From DATJLY01 sp035532935 (lineage in GTDB: Bacteria > Pseudomonadota > Alphaproteobacteria > ATCC43930 > CGMCC-115725), in NCBI GenBank assembly GCA_035532935.1, contig DATKQE010000078.1, forward strand, positions 1 through 64,000: a stretch of 64,000 nucleotides of DNA, given 5' to 3'. Of the stretch, positions 43,252 through 52,560 are shown in pieces. Position 1 is the stretch's first letter. Each line of letters starts with the position of its first letter. The notes beneath the pieces were generated by a model. The model was not told the DNA's origin and did no database searches. It saw only the letters and a list, made by a program, of their open reading frames with translations. The position numbers and the translations under genes are program-made.

Positions 43252-44655
43252 ATGACGCTGACCGAGCCGCCCGCGCCGGATGTGCTGCGGCGCGCGGGAC
43301 TTCCGGCCGAGGACGCGGGCCCGTGGCTGGCGGCCGCGCCGGCGGCGAGTGGCGATTTCGCGCGCGACCGCGACGCGTTCGGGCAATTCTGGCGCCAGGG
43401 CGACGCGCTGCGCGACCGCCTGCCGCCGAAGCCCAGGCGCGGCGCGGCCGAGGCGGCGGCGGCCGATCTCATCCTGCGGCGCGGCCGCGCGGCGCGGGAG
43501 TGCTTTCTCGCCGCGCATGCCGGGGGCATCTATCGCGCGCTCACCGCCGATCTCTCATCCTTCGTCCGGGTCGAGCGGCTGGTCTTTGACGCGGCGCGTC
43601 TGGTGCCGGGGCTCGCGCCCTCAGAGGCGGCGGTTTCGCGCGAAAATGGCCTCGCGCAGCGCGACAAGGACGGCGTCGAGATCGACCAGGGCATCCTGCT
43701 CGCCCGCATCCTGGCCGATCCTGCCGCCGGCATGCATCTCTGCCATGCGATGCTGCTGCCGCGGCCGGAGGCGCTCGAGCGCCTGCCCGAATTCGCCGCG
43801 GCCGGGACGGTCGATCTCGGCGCCGCGACGGCGACGCGCACGGGCAAGGCCGCGACCGTCGTCATGCGCAACCCGCGGTTTCTCAATGCCGAGGACGAGA
43901 CCACGCTCGATGTGCAGGAGACCGCCGTCGATCTCGCCGTCCTCGACCGCGCCAGCGAGATCGCGGTGCTGCACGGCGGCGAGGTCGCGCATCCGAAATG
44001 GCGCGGGCGCCGCGTGCTCTCGAGCGGCATCAACCTCACCCATCTCTATCACGGCAAGGTGTCCTATCTCTGGTACATCCGGCGCGACATGGGCCTCGTC
44101 AACAAGCTCTATCGCGGCGTGGCGTCGCCCGCGGCCGATCCCGACGAGATGTTCGGCGGCACGGTCGAGAAGCCGTGGATCGCCGCGGTCGACGGGTTCG
44201 CGATCGGCGGCGGCTGTCAGCTCCTTTTGGTGATGGACTACGTGCTTGCAGCATCCGATGCCTATCTGACGCTGCCGGCGCGCAAGGAGGGGATCATTCC
44301 CGGCGCCGCCAATCTGCGCCTCGGGCGCTTCACCGGCGGAAGGATCGCGCGCCAGGCGATCCTCTATGGCCGGCGGCTCGACTGCGACAGCGACGCAGGG
44401 CGCCTCGTCTGCGACGAGATTGCGCCGGCCGACGCGATGGACGCGGCGCTCGCCGGCGTGGTCGAGAACTTTACCAGCTCGGGCGTGGTGAGCGCCGCCG
44501 GCAACCGCCGCGCGCTGCGCCTGGGCGAGGAGCCGCTCGACCTCTTCCGCCGCTACATGGCGGTCTATGCGCGCGAGCAGGCGTCCTGCCATTTCAGCCC
44601 CGCCCTCATCGCCAATCTCGAGCGCCACTGGAACGCGCAGCAGCGCCGGGCGTGA
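43252..44655 (+). CDS. DpgC-like (3,5-dihydroxyphenyl)acetyl-CoA 1,2-dioxygenase family protein
   Basis: A 467-aa protein with a long helical N-terminal domain (about 1-200) and a crotonase C-terminal domain, the layout of DpgC. Marks of that family are SSGINLTHLYHG (257-268), an oxyanion loop AIGGGCQLLL (317-326), and EGIIPGAANLRLGR (346-359) followed by ARQAILYGRRLDCD. DpgC is a cofactor-free dioxygenase of glycopeptide-antibiotic synthesis that oxidises an arylacetyl-CoA. No dpgA, dpgB or dpgD is nearby; a phenylacetate-CoA ligase-like gene follows on the other strand. The ATG has a strong GGGAGGAG. The true substrate is unknown. Confidence 0.85.
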   Translation: MTLTEPPAPDVLRRAGLPAEDAGPWLAAAPAASGDFARDRDAFGQFWRQGDALRDRLPPKPRRGAAEAAAADLILRRGRAARECFLAAHAGGIYRALTADLSSFVRVERLVFDAARLVPGLAPSEAAVSRENGLAQRDKDGVEIDQGILLARILADPAAGMHLCHAMLLPRPEALERLPEFAAAGTVDLGAATATRTGKAATVVMRNPRFLNAEDETTLDVQETAVDLAVLDRASEIAVLHGGEVAHPKWRGRRVLSSGINLTHLYHGKVSYLWYIRRDMGLVNKLYRGVASPAADPDEMFGGTVEKPWIAAVDGFAIGGGCQLLLVMDYVLAASDAYLTLPARKEGIIPGAANLRLGRFTGGRIARQAILYGRRLDCDSDAGRLVCDEIAPADAMDAALAGVVENFTSSGVVSAAGNRRALRLGEEPLDLFRRYMAVYAREQASCHFSPALIANLERHWNAQQRRA

Positions 44656-44850
44656 GCGGCGCCGGGGCCGTGAAGTCAATAAGTGCCAGCCCGCAAGGCC
44701 CGAGCGGGTTCTGCTAACGCGTGGGAATCGGGCGTTCCGCCTCATCGCTTCGGTGACGCTTTTGTGCCAGATTCCGCTCTCGGGCGCTCCTCGTCCAACG
44801 GCCCCTTCCGGTCGAGAGCGGGCGCTCCCAGCTGCTCATGCGCACACGCC

Positions 44851-46173
44851 CTAACCGTCCTTCGCACGCAAATCGACGACGCGCCGCGCCTTGCCGATCG
44901 AGCGTTCGATTGTGCCGGGCTCCAGCACTTCCACCTCGGCGGTGACGCCGATCCGCGACTTGATGCGATGGGCGAGATCGTGGCGCGCGGCGGCGCGCGC
45001 GGTTGCATCCGCCGCATCGGGCCGCGCCTCGACCCGCACCGTCATCGCATCGAGCCGCGCCTCGCGCCTGAGCTCGATCTGGAAATGCGGCGCGAGGCGC
45101 GGGTCGCCCAGGATCATCTCCTCGATCTGCGTCGGAAACAGATTGACCCCGCGCAGGATGATCATGTCGTCCGTGCGGCCGGTGACCTTCTCCATCCGCC
45201 GCATCGTCCGCGCCGTGCCGGGCAGGAGCCGCGTCAGGTCGCGGGTGCGATAGCGGATGACCGGCATCGCCTCCTTGGTGAGCGAGGTGAAGACCAGCTC
45301 GCCGCGCGCGCCGTCGGGCAGGACCTGCCCCGTCGCCGGGTCGATCACCTCGGGATAGAAGTGATCCTCCCACACATGGAGCCCGTCTTTGGTTTCGATG
45401 CATTCATTGGCGACGCCGGGGCCGATCACCTCGGACAGGCCGTACATGTCGACCGCATCCATGTCGAAGCGGTCCTCGATCTCGGCGCGCATCGCGTTGG
45501 TCCAGGGCTCGGCGCCGAAAATGCCGATCTTGAGCGAGCTGCGGCGCGGATCGATGCCCTGGGCGCGGAACCCGTCGAGGATCGCCAGCATGTAGCTCGG
45601 CGTCACCATGATGATGTCGGGCGCGAAATCGACGATGAGCTGCACCTGGCGCTCGGTCATGCCGCCGGAGACGGGGATCACGGTGCAGCCGAGCCGCTCG
45701 GCGCCGTAATGCGCGCCGAGCCCGCCGGTGAACAGGCCATAGCCGTAGGCGACGTGGACCTTCATGCCCGGCCGGCCGCCGCTCGCGCGGATGCTGCGGG
45801 CGACCAGGTCGGACCAGGTGTCGAGGTCGCGCGCGGTATAGCCGACCACGGTGGGCTTGCCGGTCGTGCCCGAGGACGCATGCAGCCGCGCGATCTGCGC
45901 CGGCGGCACCGCGAACATGCCGAAGGGATAGTTGGCGCGCAGATCGTCCTTGGTGGTGAACGGAAACCTGGCGAGGTCGTCGAGGCGGCGGAGCGAATCG
46001 GGGCTGACGCAAGCGGCGTCGAAGCTGCGGCGGTAATGCGGCACGTGCTCATAGGCCCGGCGCAGCGATCCTTTCAGCCGTTCGAGCTGCAGCGCCGCCA
46101 GCGCGTCGCGCGAGGCGGTTTCGATCGGCTCGAGTTCCTCCTTGGCCGGCGCGCGCAGGACAAGCTTGCCCAT
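44851..46173 (-). CDS. paaK: Phenylacetate-CoA ligase PaaK-like
   Basis: A 440-aa ANL enzyme. The nucleotide motif is HASSGTTGKPTVVGYT, followed by VSGGMTERQ and GLSEVIGPGVANEC, the YRTRDLTRL loop and RTDDMIILRGVNLFPTQIEE. These match the PaaK branch that activates phenylacetate or related aryl acids. The C-terminal lysine is in SIGKARRV. The other paa catabolic genes are not in the window. It is convergent with the DpgC-like gene across a 195-bp gap in which I see no gene. Its substrate may be a hydroxylated phenylacetate rather than phenylacetate. Confidence 0.93.
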   Translation of the reverse strand: MGKLVLRAPAKEELEPIETASRDALAALQLERLKGSLRRAYEHVPHYRRSFDAACVSPDSLRRLDDLARFPFTTKDDLRANYPFGMFAVPPAQIARLHASSGTTGKPTVVGYTARDLDTWSDLVARSIRASGGRPGMKVHVAYGYGLFTGGLGAHYGAERLGCTVIPVSGGMTERQVQLIVDFAPDIIMVTPSYMLAILDGFRAQGIDPRRSSLKIGIFGAEPWTNAMRAEIEDRFDMDAVDMYGLSEVIGPGVANECIETKDGLHVWEDHFYPEVIDPATGQVLPDGARGELVFTSLTKEAMPVIRYRTRDLTRLLPGTARTMRRMEKVTGRTDDMIILRGVNLFPTQIEEMILGDPRLAPHFQIELRREARLDAMTVRVEARPDAADATARAAARHDLAHRIKSRIGVTAEVEVLEPGTIERSIGKARRVVDLRAKDG

Positions 46174-46250
46174 TCGCTTCCTCCCTCGGGCGGGTTCGGC
46201 ATGGTAGTCTCGGTGCGCAAGGACGTGAAGCGCGGCGGGAGGAGCGGTCG

Positions 46251-47687
46251 TTGGATGAAACCCGGCCCGAGGCTCGGGACGAGCCGGTCTATCGCACGAC
46301 ACAGGAACCGCGGCTCAAGCTGCTGATCCCGCTCGTCGTTGCCTGCGCCCTGTTGATGGACGGGCTCGACCAGACCATCATCGTCACCTCGCTGCCGCAG
46401 ATCGCGCGCAGCCTGGGCGAGAGCCCGCTCCGGCTCAACCTCGCCATCACCAGCTATCTCCTGAGCCTCGCCGTGTTCATCCCGGTGAGCGGCTGGATCG
46501 CCGACCGCTTCGGCGCGCGCACCGTGTTCTGCACGGCGGTCGGCATCTTCACCGTCAGCTCGGCGCTGTGCGGCGCCTCGGTGTCGCTGACCATGATGGT
46601 AGCGACGCGCATCCTGCAGGGGATCGGCGGCGCGCTGATGAGCCCGGTGGGGCGGCTCGTCATGCTGAAATCGTTTCCGCGTTCGGAGCTCATCGTGGCG
46701 ACGGGCTATGTCATGATCCCGGCGATGATCGGGCCGGCCTTGGGGCCGCTCGTTGGTGGCTTTCTCACCACCTATGCGTCATGGCGGTGGATTTTCTACA
46801 TCAATGTGCCGATGGGCGCGCTCGGCATCGCGCTGGCGCTCCGGTATTTCGACAATTTCCGCGCCGCATCGATCGCGCGGTTCGACGTCAAGGGCTTCAT
46901 CCTGTGCGGCATCGGCCTCGCGGCGTTCCAGCTCGCGCTCGAATTTGCCGGGCGCCAGCGGATTGCCGGCGGCGTCGAGGCGGCGTTCATCGCCGTCGCC
47001 GTCCTCAGTCTCGGCGCCTATGCGCTCTACGCCCGCCGCACCCATGCGCCGGTGGTCGATCTCGAGCTCTTCCGCATCAAGACGTTCCGCATCGGCAATG
47101 TCGGCGGCACGGTGGCCCGCATCGGCTATGGCTCGACCTCGTTCCTGCTGCCGCTGCTGCTGCAGATCCCGCTCGGGTTCACCGCCTTCCGTTCCGGCCT
47201 CTACACCTCGCTTGTGGCGGTGGGGGCGCTGACGATGCGGACGGTGACGCCGCTCGTGCTGCGGCGCTTCGGGTTCCGCGCGGTGCTGCTCGCGAACGGC
47301 GCCTGGGTCGGGGTGCTGATGATGGCGCTGGTGCTGATCTCGCCGGCGACGCCGGGCTGGGCGCTCGCGCTCTTTCTCCTCGTCCTTGGCTTCTTCCGCT
47401 CGCTGCAATACACCGCCTTGAGCAGCGTCGGCTATGCCGACCTCGTCGGCGCCAAGATCAGCCCGGGCTCGAGCCTCGCGAGCGTGATGCAGCAGCTCTC
47501 GCAGAGTTTCGGCATCGCCATCAGCGCGACGATGCTGGGGCTGTTCGCCGGCGCCGGCGGCGTCCCGACCAGGCCGCAATTCGACGCGGTGTTCCTGATG
47601 ATGGTGATATTTCCGTTCGCGTCGCTGCCGTGGTTCGCGCGGCTGTCGCGCGAGGATGGCGCGCAGATGAGCGGCCACCGCGCCTAG
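46251..47687 (+). CDS. MFS drug:H+ antiporter (DHA2/14-TM type)
   Basis: A 478-aa major facilitator with about fourteen hydrophobic segments. The start LLIPLVVACALLMDGLDQTIIVTSLPQI is the DHA2 (EmrB/QacA) motif D1-like opening. GWIADRFGARTVF is the loop 2-3 signature, and GYVMIPAMIGPALGPLVGGFLTTY matches antiporter motif C. It starts with TTG after GGGAGGAG; an alternative start further in is possible. It is divergent from paaK across a 77-bp region and overlaps the flavin enzyme stop by 4 bp. Confidence 0.93.
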   Translation: MDETRPEARDEPVYRTTQEPRLKLLIPLVVACALLMDGLDQTIIVTSLPQIARSLGESPLRLNLAITSYLLSLAVFIPVSGWIADRFGARTVFCTAVGIFTVSSALCGASVSLTMMVATRILQGIGGALMSPVGRLVMLKSFPRSELIVATGYVMIPAMIGPALGPLVGGFLTTYASWRWIFYINVPMGALGIALALRYFDNFRAASIARFDVKGFILCGIGLAAFQLALEFAGRQRIAGGVEAAFIAVAVLSLGAYALYARRTHAPVVDLELFRIKTFRIGNVGGTVARIGYGSTSFLLPLLLQIPLGFTAFRSGLYTSLVAVGALTMRTVTPLVLRRFGFRAVLLANGAWVGVLMMALVLISPATPGWALALFLLVLGFFRSLQYTALSSVGYADLVGAKISPGSSLASVMQQLSQSFGIAISATMLGLFAGAGGVPTRPQFDAVFLMMVIFPFASLPWFARLSREDGAQMSGHRA

Positions 47688-48874
47688 AAGAAGAAATCGG
47701 TCGGCGGTCCGCCCAGCGTTACCTGGCCGTAATTGAGCGCGGGAATGTCCCAGCCCGCGACGATATGGCCCGCGAGCGCGTTCAAGTCGCGCATCGCCCG
47801 CTGCACCGGCCCGCGTTCATAGAGACCGCCGCCGCCCTGCGCTTCGAACAGCAGGCTCGCGGCGCGCTTTGCCATCACCACGGCATAGCCCTGGTCGCGC
47901 CGGCTGCGCAGGCGATGCCCGAGCGAAAGCGTCTCGCCCGCCATGATCTTGTCGATAGTCTCGGTGAGCGAGCGGCGATAGAGCAGTTCCGAGGCGTCCG
48001 CGAGCGCCGTCGCCTCGGCGACGCGCATCTGAATCGACGGCTTGCGCGCGAGCGGCGCGTGGTCGATGGCCGACGCGCGCGCTTTCATCTCGGCGATGAA
48101 GCACTCGCACGCTCCGCGCGCAATGCCCGCCGTCGGCGAGGTGATGCAGAACGGAAACAGTGCCCAGGTCGGCGCGCGGTAGAGCGGACCAGGATGCACG
48201 CTCGCGCCGGGCGACGTGCCCGCGGTGAGATCGGCGTTGGCGACGACGCGGTGCGCGGGCACGAACACGTTCTCCACCGCGACCGATTTGCTGCCGGTGC
48301 CGCGCAGCCCCATCACGTGCCAGTCGTCGATGACGCGGCAATCGGCGATCGGCACCAGGGTGAACCGGATGTCGGGGATCGGCGGATCGGTGCTGAGCAT
48401 GCCGGCGATGGCCGCGAGCACCATCCACTGCGCGTGATCGATGCCGCTGCAGAACGACCATTTCCCCGACAGCCTGAAGCCGCCGTCCGCCGGCACAAGC
48501 TTGCCCGAGGGTGCGAAGCTCGAGGCGCTGAGGGTGCGGTCCTTGGCCCAGTATTCCTGCTGCGCCTCAAGCGGGAAATAAGCGACGAAGAGGTCGTGGA
48601 CGCCCATCACCGTCCACACCCAGGCGGCCGACCCGTCGCCGCGGGCGAGCACGCTTGCGACCTCGAACACGGTGTCGACGCGCACTTCGGGGCCGCCGAA
48701 CCGCTGGGGCTTCAGCAGGTGCCAGATGCCCGCATCCCAGAGATCGGCGATGGTTTCGGGCGGAATCTTCCGTGCGGCGCTGGTTGCCTCGCCGCGCTCC
48801 CTGAGCAGCGGCACCAGCGCGCCAGCGCGCTCGATGAGACTGTCCCGCGCGTAAGATGGCGTCGATGGCGCCAT
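47684..48874 (-). CDS. Acyl-CoA dehydrogenase-fold flavin monooxygenase (HsaA/group D-like)
   Basis: A 396-aa protein with the acyl-CoA dehydrogenase fold and a sequence style of group D flavin-dependent monooxygenases (HsaA, HpaB-like): IPPETIADLWDAGIWHLLKPQRFGGPE, GGFRLSGKWSFCSGIDHAQWMVL, VMGLRGTGSKSVAVENVFVP and a C-terminal LFEAQGGGGLYERGPVQRAMRDLNALAGH. Such enzymes hydroxylate phenols with reduced FMN/FAD from a partner reductase, which is not obvious here. An oxidation role for an aromatic or steroid-like compound fits the neighbouring aromatic-CoA genes. Confidence 0.88.
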   Translation of the reverse strand: MAPSTPSYARDSLIERAGALVPLLRERGEATSAARKIPPETIADLWDAGIWHLLKPQRFGGPEVRVDTVFEVASVLARGDGSAAWVWTVMGVHDLFVAYFPLEAQQEYWAKDRTLSASSFAPSGKLVPADGGFRLSGKWSFCSGIDHAQWMVLAAIAGMLSTDPPIPDIRFTLVPIADCRVIDDWHVMGLRGTGSKSVAVENVFVPAHRVVANADLTAGTSPGASVHPGPLYRAPTWALFPFCITSPTAGIARGACECFIAEMKARASAIDHAPLARKPSIQMRVAEATALADASELLYRRSLTETIDKIMAGETLSLGHRLRSRRDQGYAVVMAKRAASLLFEAQGGGGLYERGPVQRAMRDLNALAGHIVAGWDIPALNYGQVTLGGPPTDFFF

Positions 48875-48972
48875 GACGAGTCCCTCCCTGGTTGAACGTC
48901 TTCTGCGGCGCGAGTATAGCGCCGCGACGACCGTCGGGGCGACGGCAAACGGGAGGCAGGACGTGGGACGCG

Positions 48973-49872
48973 ATGGCGTTGCCCGATTTCCGCAATGCTT
49001 CGCGCATGGACGCTGAAAGCGTTGTCGCGCCGGCCGGGCTGCGCGCGCGCATCCAGCGCTATTATGGCAGCGATTGCCGCATCCTCGCGGTGCGGCGCGC
49101 GTGGCGCGAGGGCGCCTTTCTTTTCGTCATCGACGCGATGCAGCGCGGGCGTCTCGTGCGCACGCTCGGCACGATCGGCCGCGGCGGCGGCTCGGTGATG
49201 GAGCAGTCCGCCATGGATATGGGGCAGCCGGAGCGGCTCGTTTTCAGCTATGAGCGCGCGATGCTGGCGTCGTTGGCGCTCGTCGCCGAGCCCCGGCGCG
49301 CGCTGCTGCTGGGGCTCGGCGGCGGCGCCATGGCGCGCCATCTTGCCGCGTATATGCCCGCACTCGAAGTCACGCTGGTCGAGCGCGACCCAGCGGTGAT
49401 CGCCTGTGCCCGCCGCTATTTCCGGCTCGAGCCCGCGGTGATCGAAGCCGATGCGATGGCGTGGGTGGCGACGGCGCGGCACGGCTTCGACGTCGTCATG
49501 GTCGATCTCTACGACGCCGCCGGCGCCATGGCGTTCCCGCCGCGGTTCTGGCACGAATGCCGGGCGGCGCTGCGGCCGGGCGGGGCGATCGCAGTGAACT
49601 GGGCCGGGACGCTCCGCGGCGGCCTGCCGCGCGAGGAGATCGAGCGCGCCATGGCACAGCTTCCCGGCTCGTTCCTCGTGGTCGAGCGCGGCCGGCGGCC
49701 CAATCTCGTCCAGCTCGTCTCGACCGTGGCGCAGTTCCAACTGCCGCTGCTCGCCGCGGCGCTGAGGGAATTTGCCGCGCGCCACGACCTGCCGCGCGAG
49801 GACCGCGACGTGCTGCGGCGCTGCGAGGTGACGGCGCGCTACCCTGCCGGCGGCGGAGACGGTAAGCTTTGA
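48973..49872 (+). CDS. Spermidine synthase-like SAM-binding protein
   Basis: A 299-aa class I methyltransferase-fold protein like the spermidine synthase family. The SAM-type loop is LLLGLGGGAMARHL, followed by VTLVERDPAVIACARRYF and the DVVMVDLYDA motif; AAGAMAFPPRFWHECRAALRPGG then resembles aminopropyltransferases. It lacks the N-terminal beta-hairpin domain of true spermidine synthases, so a methyltransferase or other transferase role is possible. An ATG at 49009 is an alternative start. It is the first of three forward-strand genes before a convergent amidase. Confidence 0.8.
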   Translation: MALPDFRNASRMDAESVVAPAGLRARIQRYYGSDCRILAVRRAWREGAFLFVIDAMQRGRLVRTLGTIGRGGGSVMEQSAMDMGQPERLVFSYERAMLASLALVAEPRRALLLGLGGGAMARHLAAYMPALEVTLVERDPAVIACARRYFRLEPAVIEADAMAWVATARHGFDVVMVDLYDAAGAMAFPPRFWHECRAALRPGGAIAVNWAGTLRGGLPREEIERAMAQLPGSFLVVERGRRPNLVQLVSTVAQFQLPLLAAALREFAARHDLPREDRDVLRRCEVTARYPAGGGDGKL

Positions 49873-49894
49873 GGTTCCTTTGGGGAGGACGACG

Positions 49895-50413
49895 GTGGCA
49901 CGCGAGTGGCACGAGATCATGCAGGCGGCGTTCAAGGCGAACGAGGTCACGCTCGTCACCTATGTTCCCGACAAGGTGCTGACGCCGCTCATCGCCGGGA
50001 TCGAGCGCGATCGCGACTTCACCATCTTCGCGACGGCGCGCGAGGAGGAGGCGGTGGGCATCGTCTGCGGCGCGTGGATGGGCGGCAGGCGCGGCGTCGT
50101 ACTGATGCAGACGAGCGGCTTCGGCACGCTCGCCAACGCGCTCGCCTCGCTCGTAGTGCCGTTCCAGATCCCGGTCCTGATGGTGATTTCCGAGCGCGGC
50201 ACGCTCGGCGAGTTCAATCTCGGCCAGGCGATGGTGTGCCGCACCATGCGGCCGGTCCTCGACGCGCTCGGCATCGAGCATCATACGATCACGCGGCTCG
50301 ACGAGTTGGGCTTCATCGTCGATCGCTCGATCAAGCAGGCGGTGGCGACGCAGCAGCCGGCCGCCTTCATCCTGTCGCCGCTCCTGACCGGCGGCAAGGT
50401 CTTCACCGCATGA
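49895..50413 (+). CDS. Split TPP-dependent decarboxylase, PYR-domain (ComD/sulfopyruvate decarboxylase alpha-like) subunit
   Basis: A 172-aa protein covering only the pyrimidine-binding domain of a TPP enzyme, with the catalytic-glutamate segment AREEEAVGIVCGAWMGG and QTSGFGTLANALASL. The closest style is the alpha subunit of sulfopyruvate decarboxylase (ComD) and phosphonopyruvate decarboxylase halves. It should pair with the following gene, which it overlaps by ATGA. The GTG at 49895 is chosen because GGGGAGGA lies six bases before it. The 2-oxo acid substrate is unknown. Confidence 0.88.
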   Translation: MAREWHEIMQAAFKANEVTLVTYVPDKVLTPLIAGIERDRDFTIFATAREEEAVGIVCGAWMGGRRGVVLMQTSGFGTLANALASLVVPFQIPVLMVISERGTLGEFNLGQAMVCRTMRPVLDALGIEHHTITRLDELGFIVDRSIKQAVATQQPAAFILSPLLTGGKVFTA

Positions 50414-51015
50414 GTCCCGCCATGAACGACGCGCCCAACACCAAGGTGATGAACCGCTTCGAGCTGACCCGGCGGCTGGTCGCGCAGCTCCAGGCGGACG
50501 AGGCGGTGATCGCCGGTATCGGCAACACCAATTTCGACCTCTGGGCGGCGGGCCGGCGGCCGCAGAATTTCTACATGCTGGGCAGCATGGGGCTCGCCGT
50601 GCCGATCGCGCTGGGGGTGGCGCTGGCGCAGCCGAAGCGGCGGGTGATCGCGCTCGAGGGCGACGGTTCGATGCTGATGCAATTGGGCGCGCTCGCCACC
50701 GTGGCGACGCTCGCGCCCAAGAATCTCGTCATCGTCGTGATGGACAACGCCTCCTACCAGATCACCGGCGCGCAGCCGACCGCGACCGCATTCAAGACCG
50801 ATCTCGCGGCGATGGCGCGCGGGGCCGGGATGCAGCACTGTAGCTGGGCCGCTGACGAGGCGGATTTTGAGGTGCTCGTCGCGCGCGCGCTCGGCGGGGA
50901 CGGGCCATGGCTCATCGCCGCCCGGATCGACCGTGAGCCCGGCGTCGGTACGACCGACCGCGATCCCGCGCAGATCCGCGACCGCTTCATGCGCGGTCTC
51001 GGCGTCAAGGGCTGA
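50410..51015 (+). CDS. Split TPP-dependent decarboxylase, PP-domain (ComE/sulfopyruvate decarboxylase beta-like) subunit
   Basis: A 201-aa protein carrying the diphosphate-binding domain. The TPP motif is EGDGSMLMQLGALATVAT running to VMDNASYQITG (GDG-x(~26)-N). It completes the active site with the alpha subunit encoded immediately upstream. In characterised members this decarboxylates sulfopyruvate or phosphonopyruvate. Here no coenzyme M or phosphonate genes are nearby, so a related 2-oxo acid, perhaps from aminotransferase action, is inferred. The 3' end overlaps the amidase gene on the opposite strand by 11 bp. Confidence 0.9.
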   Translation: MSPAMNDAPNTKVMNRFELTRRLVAQLQADEAVIAGIGNTNFDLWAAGRRPQNFYMLGSMGLAVPIALGVALAQPKRRVIALEGDGSMLMQLGALATVATLAPKNLVIVVMDNASYQITGAQPTATAFKTDLAAMARGAGMQHCSWAADEADFEVLVARALGGDGPWLIAARIDREPGVGTTDRDPAQIRDRFMRGLGVKG

Positions 51016-52441
51016 TAAGCCGGGCGAGATCGGGGACGGGGCGGGCGGTGCGCTTGTCGCGCGCGAGCCGCGCCTCGAGCGCGCAGGCCACGTCGAGCAC
51101 GAACTTGTCGCGCCGCGCCGGCCCGCAAATCTGCAGCGCGAAGGGTGTGCCGGTGGGCTCGATCCCGCACGGGATCGAGATGCAGGGATGCCCGGTGAGC
51201 GACAGGTAATAGGTCGGTGCGAGCCAGGCGTAATAGGTCGCGAGGTCGCTTCCGTCGATCTGGCGCACATGACCCTGCTCGAGCGGGAAGGGTGCTGTGC
51301 CGACGGTCGGGCTGATCAGCAGGTCGAATTCCGCGAAGAACCGTTCGAGCCCGCGATAGAGGCGGGTGGCGGCCGCATGCGCCGCGGCGACATCGGCGGC
51401 GCTCATGGCGAGGCCTTCTTCGTAATTGGCGCGGACATAGGGGCCGAGCCGGTCGCGGTGGCGCGCGTAGCGGTCGCGATGGGCGGCGAGAAAATTCTGG
51501 GCGCGGAGGACGGCGAAGGCCTCGTCCGCTCCCGTCATGTCCGGATCGCGCCATTCGCACGCGCGGAACTCGCCGGCGATGAGCGCGATGCGCTCCCTGA
51601 GCGTCGCGCGAATCTGGCGGTCGACCGGCGCGCCGCCCAGGTCCTCAGACACGGCGACCCTGAGGCGCGAGAGATCGATCGGCGCCGGCGTGGCGAAATC
51701 GATGCCATCGCAAGACATCGCGAGCGGATCGCCGCCGCCGCCCGATATTTGCGCCTGCAACAAGAGCGCCGCGTCCGCGACCGTGCGGCCCATCGGCCCG
51801 TTCACCGTAAGCGGCGTCCAGCCGAGCGTGCGCCGCTCGCTCGCGACGAGGCCGGGCGAGGGTCGGAAGCCGACGACGCCGCAGAACGCCGCCGGAATGC
51901 GCAGCGAGCCGCCGGTGTCGGAGCCGGTCGCGAGCGGCACCATGCCGGTGGCGAGCGCCACCGCCGAGCCGCCCGACGAGCCGCCGCAGCTCCGGTATGG
52001 ATCGAACGGGTTGCGGGTCGGGCCATAGACCGGGTTGTCGGTATTGGCGCCGGCGCCGAACTCGGGCGTGTTGGTCTTGCCGAGGACGATGGCGCCGGCG
52101 CGGCGCAGCGACGCGACCATGCGCTCGTCGGCTTGGGGCACGTAATCCGCATAAAGCGGCGAGCCGAACGTGGTCCGGAGCCCTTCGGTTTCGTGCAAAT
52201 CCTTGATGGCGACCGGCAGTCCATGCAGCAATCCCAGCGCCGCGCCGTCGCGCGCCGCTTTCTCGGCTTGCCGCGCCTCCGCCCGCGCGCGCTTGATCGC
52301 CATCAAGGGGATGGCGTTGAGCCTGGGGTTCACCGCATCGATCCGCGCGAGGCATTCCTCGAGCAGCGCCACCGGCGAGACCGCTTTTTCGCCGATGAGA
52401 CGGCGCAGCTCGACCGCGCCTTTATCGCAGAGATGGTCCAT
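51005..52441 (-). CDS. Amidase signature family protein
   Basis: A 478-aa amidase. The Ser-cis-Ser-Lys triad is complete: K80 in LPVAIKDLHE, S155 in SCGGSSGGSA and nucleophile S179 in GSDTGGSLR. Family members hydrolyse aryl and alkyl amides, or act in transamidation. It is the size of free-standing catabolic amidases rather than GatA, and no gatB or gatC is adjacent. It lies convergent with the TPP decarboxylase and divergent from the M20 hydrolase. Confidence 0.94.
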   Translation of the reverse strand: MDHLCDKGAVELRRLIGEKAVSPVALLEECLARIDAVNPRLNAIPLMAIKRARAEARQAEKAARDGAALGLLHGLPVAIKDLHETEGLRTTFGSPLYADYVPQADERMVASLRRAGAIVLGKTNTPEFGAGANTDNPVYGPTRNPFDPYRSCGGSSGGSAVALATGMVPLATGSDTGGSLRIPAAFCGVVGFRPSPGLVASERRTLGWTPLTVNGPMGRTVADAALLLQAQISGGGGDPLAMSCDGIDFATPAPIDLSRLRVAVSEDLGGAPVDRQIRATLRERIALIAGEFRACEWRDPDMTGADEAFAVLRAQNFLAAHRDRYARHRDRLGPYVRANYEEGLAMSAADVAAAHAAATRLYRGLERFFAEFDLLISPTVGTAPFPLEQGHVRQIDGSDLATYYAWLAPTYYLSLTGHPCISIPCGIEPTGTPFALQICGPARRDKFVLDVACALEARLARDKRTARPVPDLARLISP

Positions 52442-52560
52442 CGCGTCCGCCGCCGCCGCCCGAATGGCGCGTTCTAGCCGGCCGCGTCGCGCCTAGCCAT
52501 TGCCGCCGCGGGCGATCTCGACGACACTGGCCGCGTCTCGCAACGGGCGGAGGCCGGACC

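Noticed and set aside
44656..44850. A gene or strong terminator in the gap between the DpgC-like and paaK genes
   Set aside because: Only short frames exist and the weak inverted repeat near 44690 has no T tract; I see nothing convincing.
43252..46173. A glycopeptide or polyketide biosynthetic cluster suggested by the DpgC-like gene
   Set aside because: No NRPS, type III polyketide synthase (DpgA), DpgB or DpgD is present, and the neighbours are catabolic enzymes and transporters.
49895..51015. A coenzyme M pathway
   Set aside because: Only the sulfopyruvate-decarboxylase-like halves are present; no ComA, ComB or ComC homologue is visible in the window.
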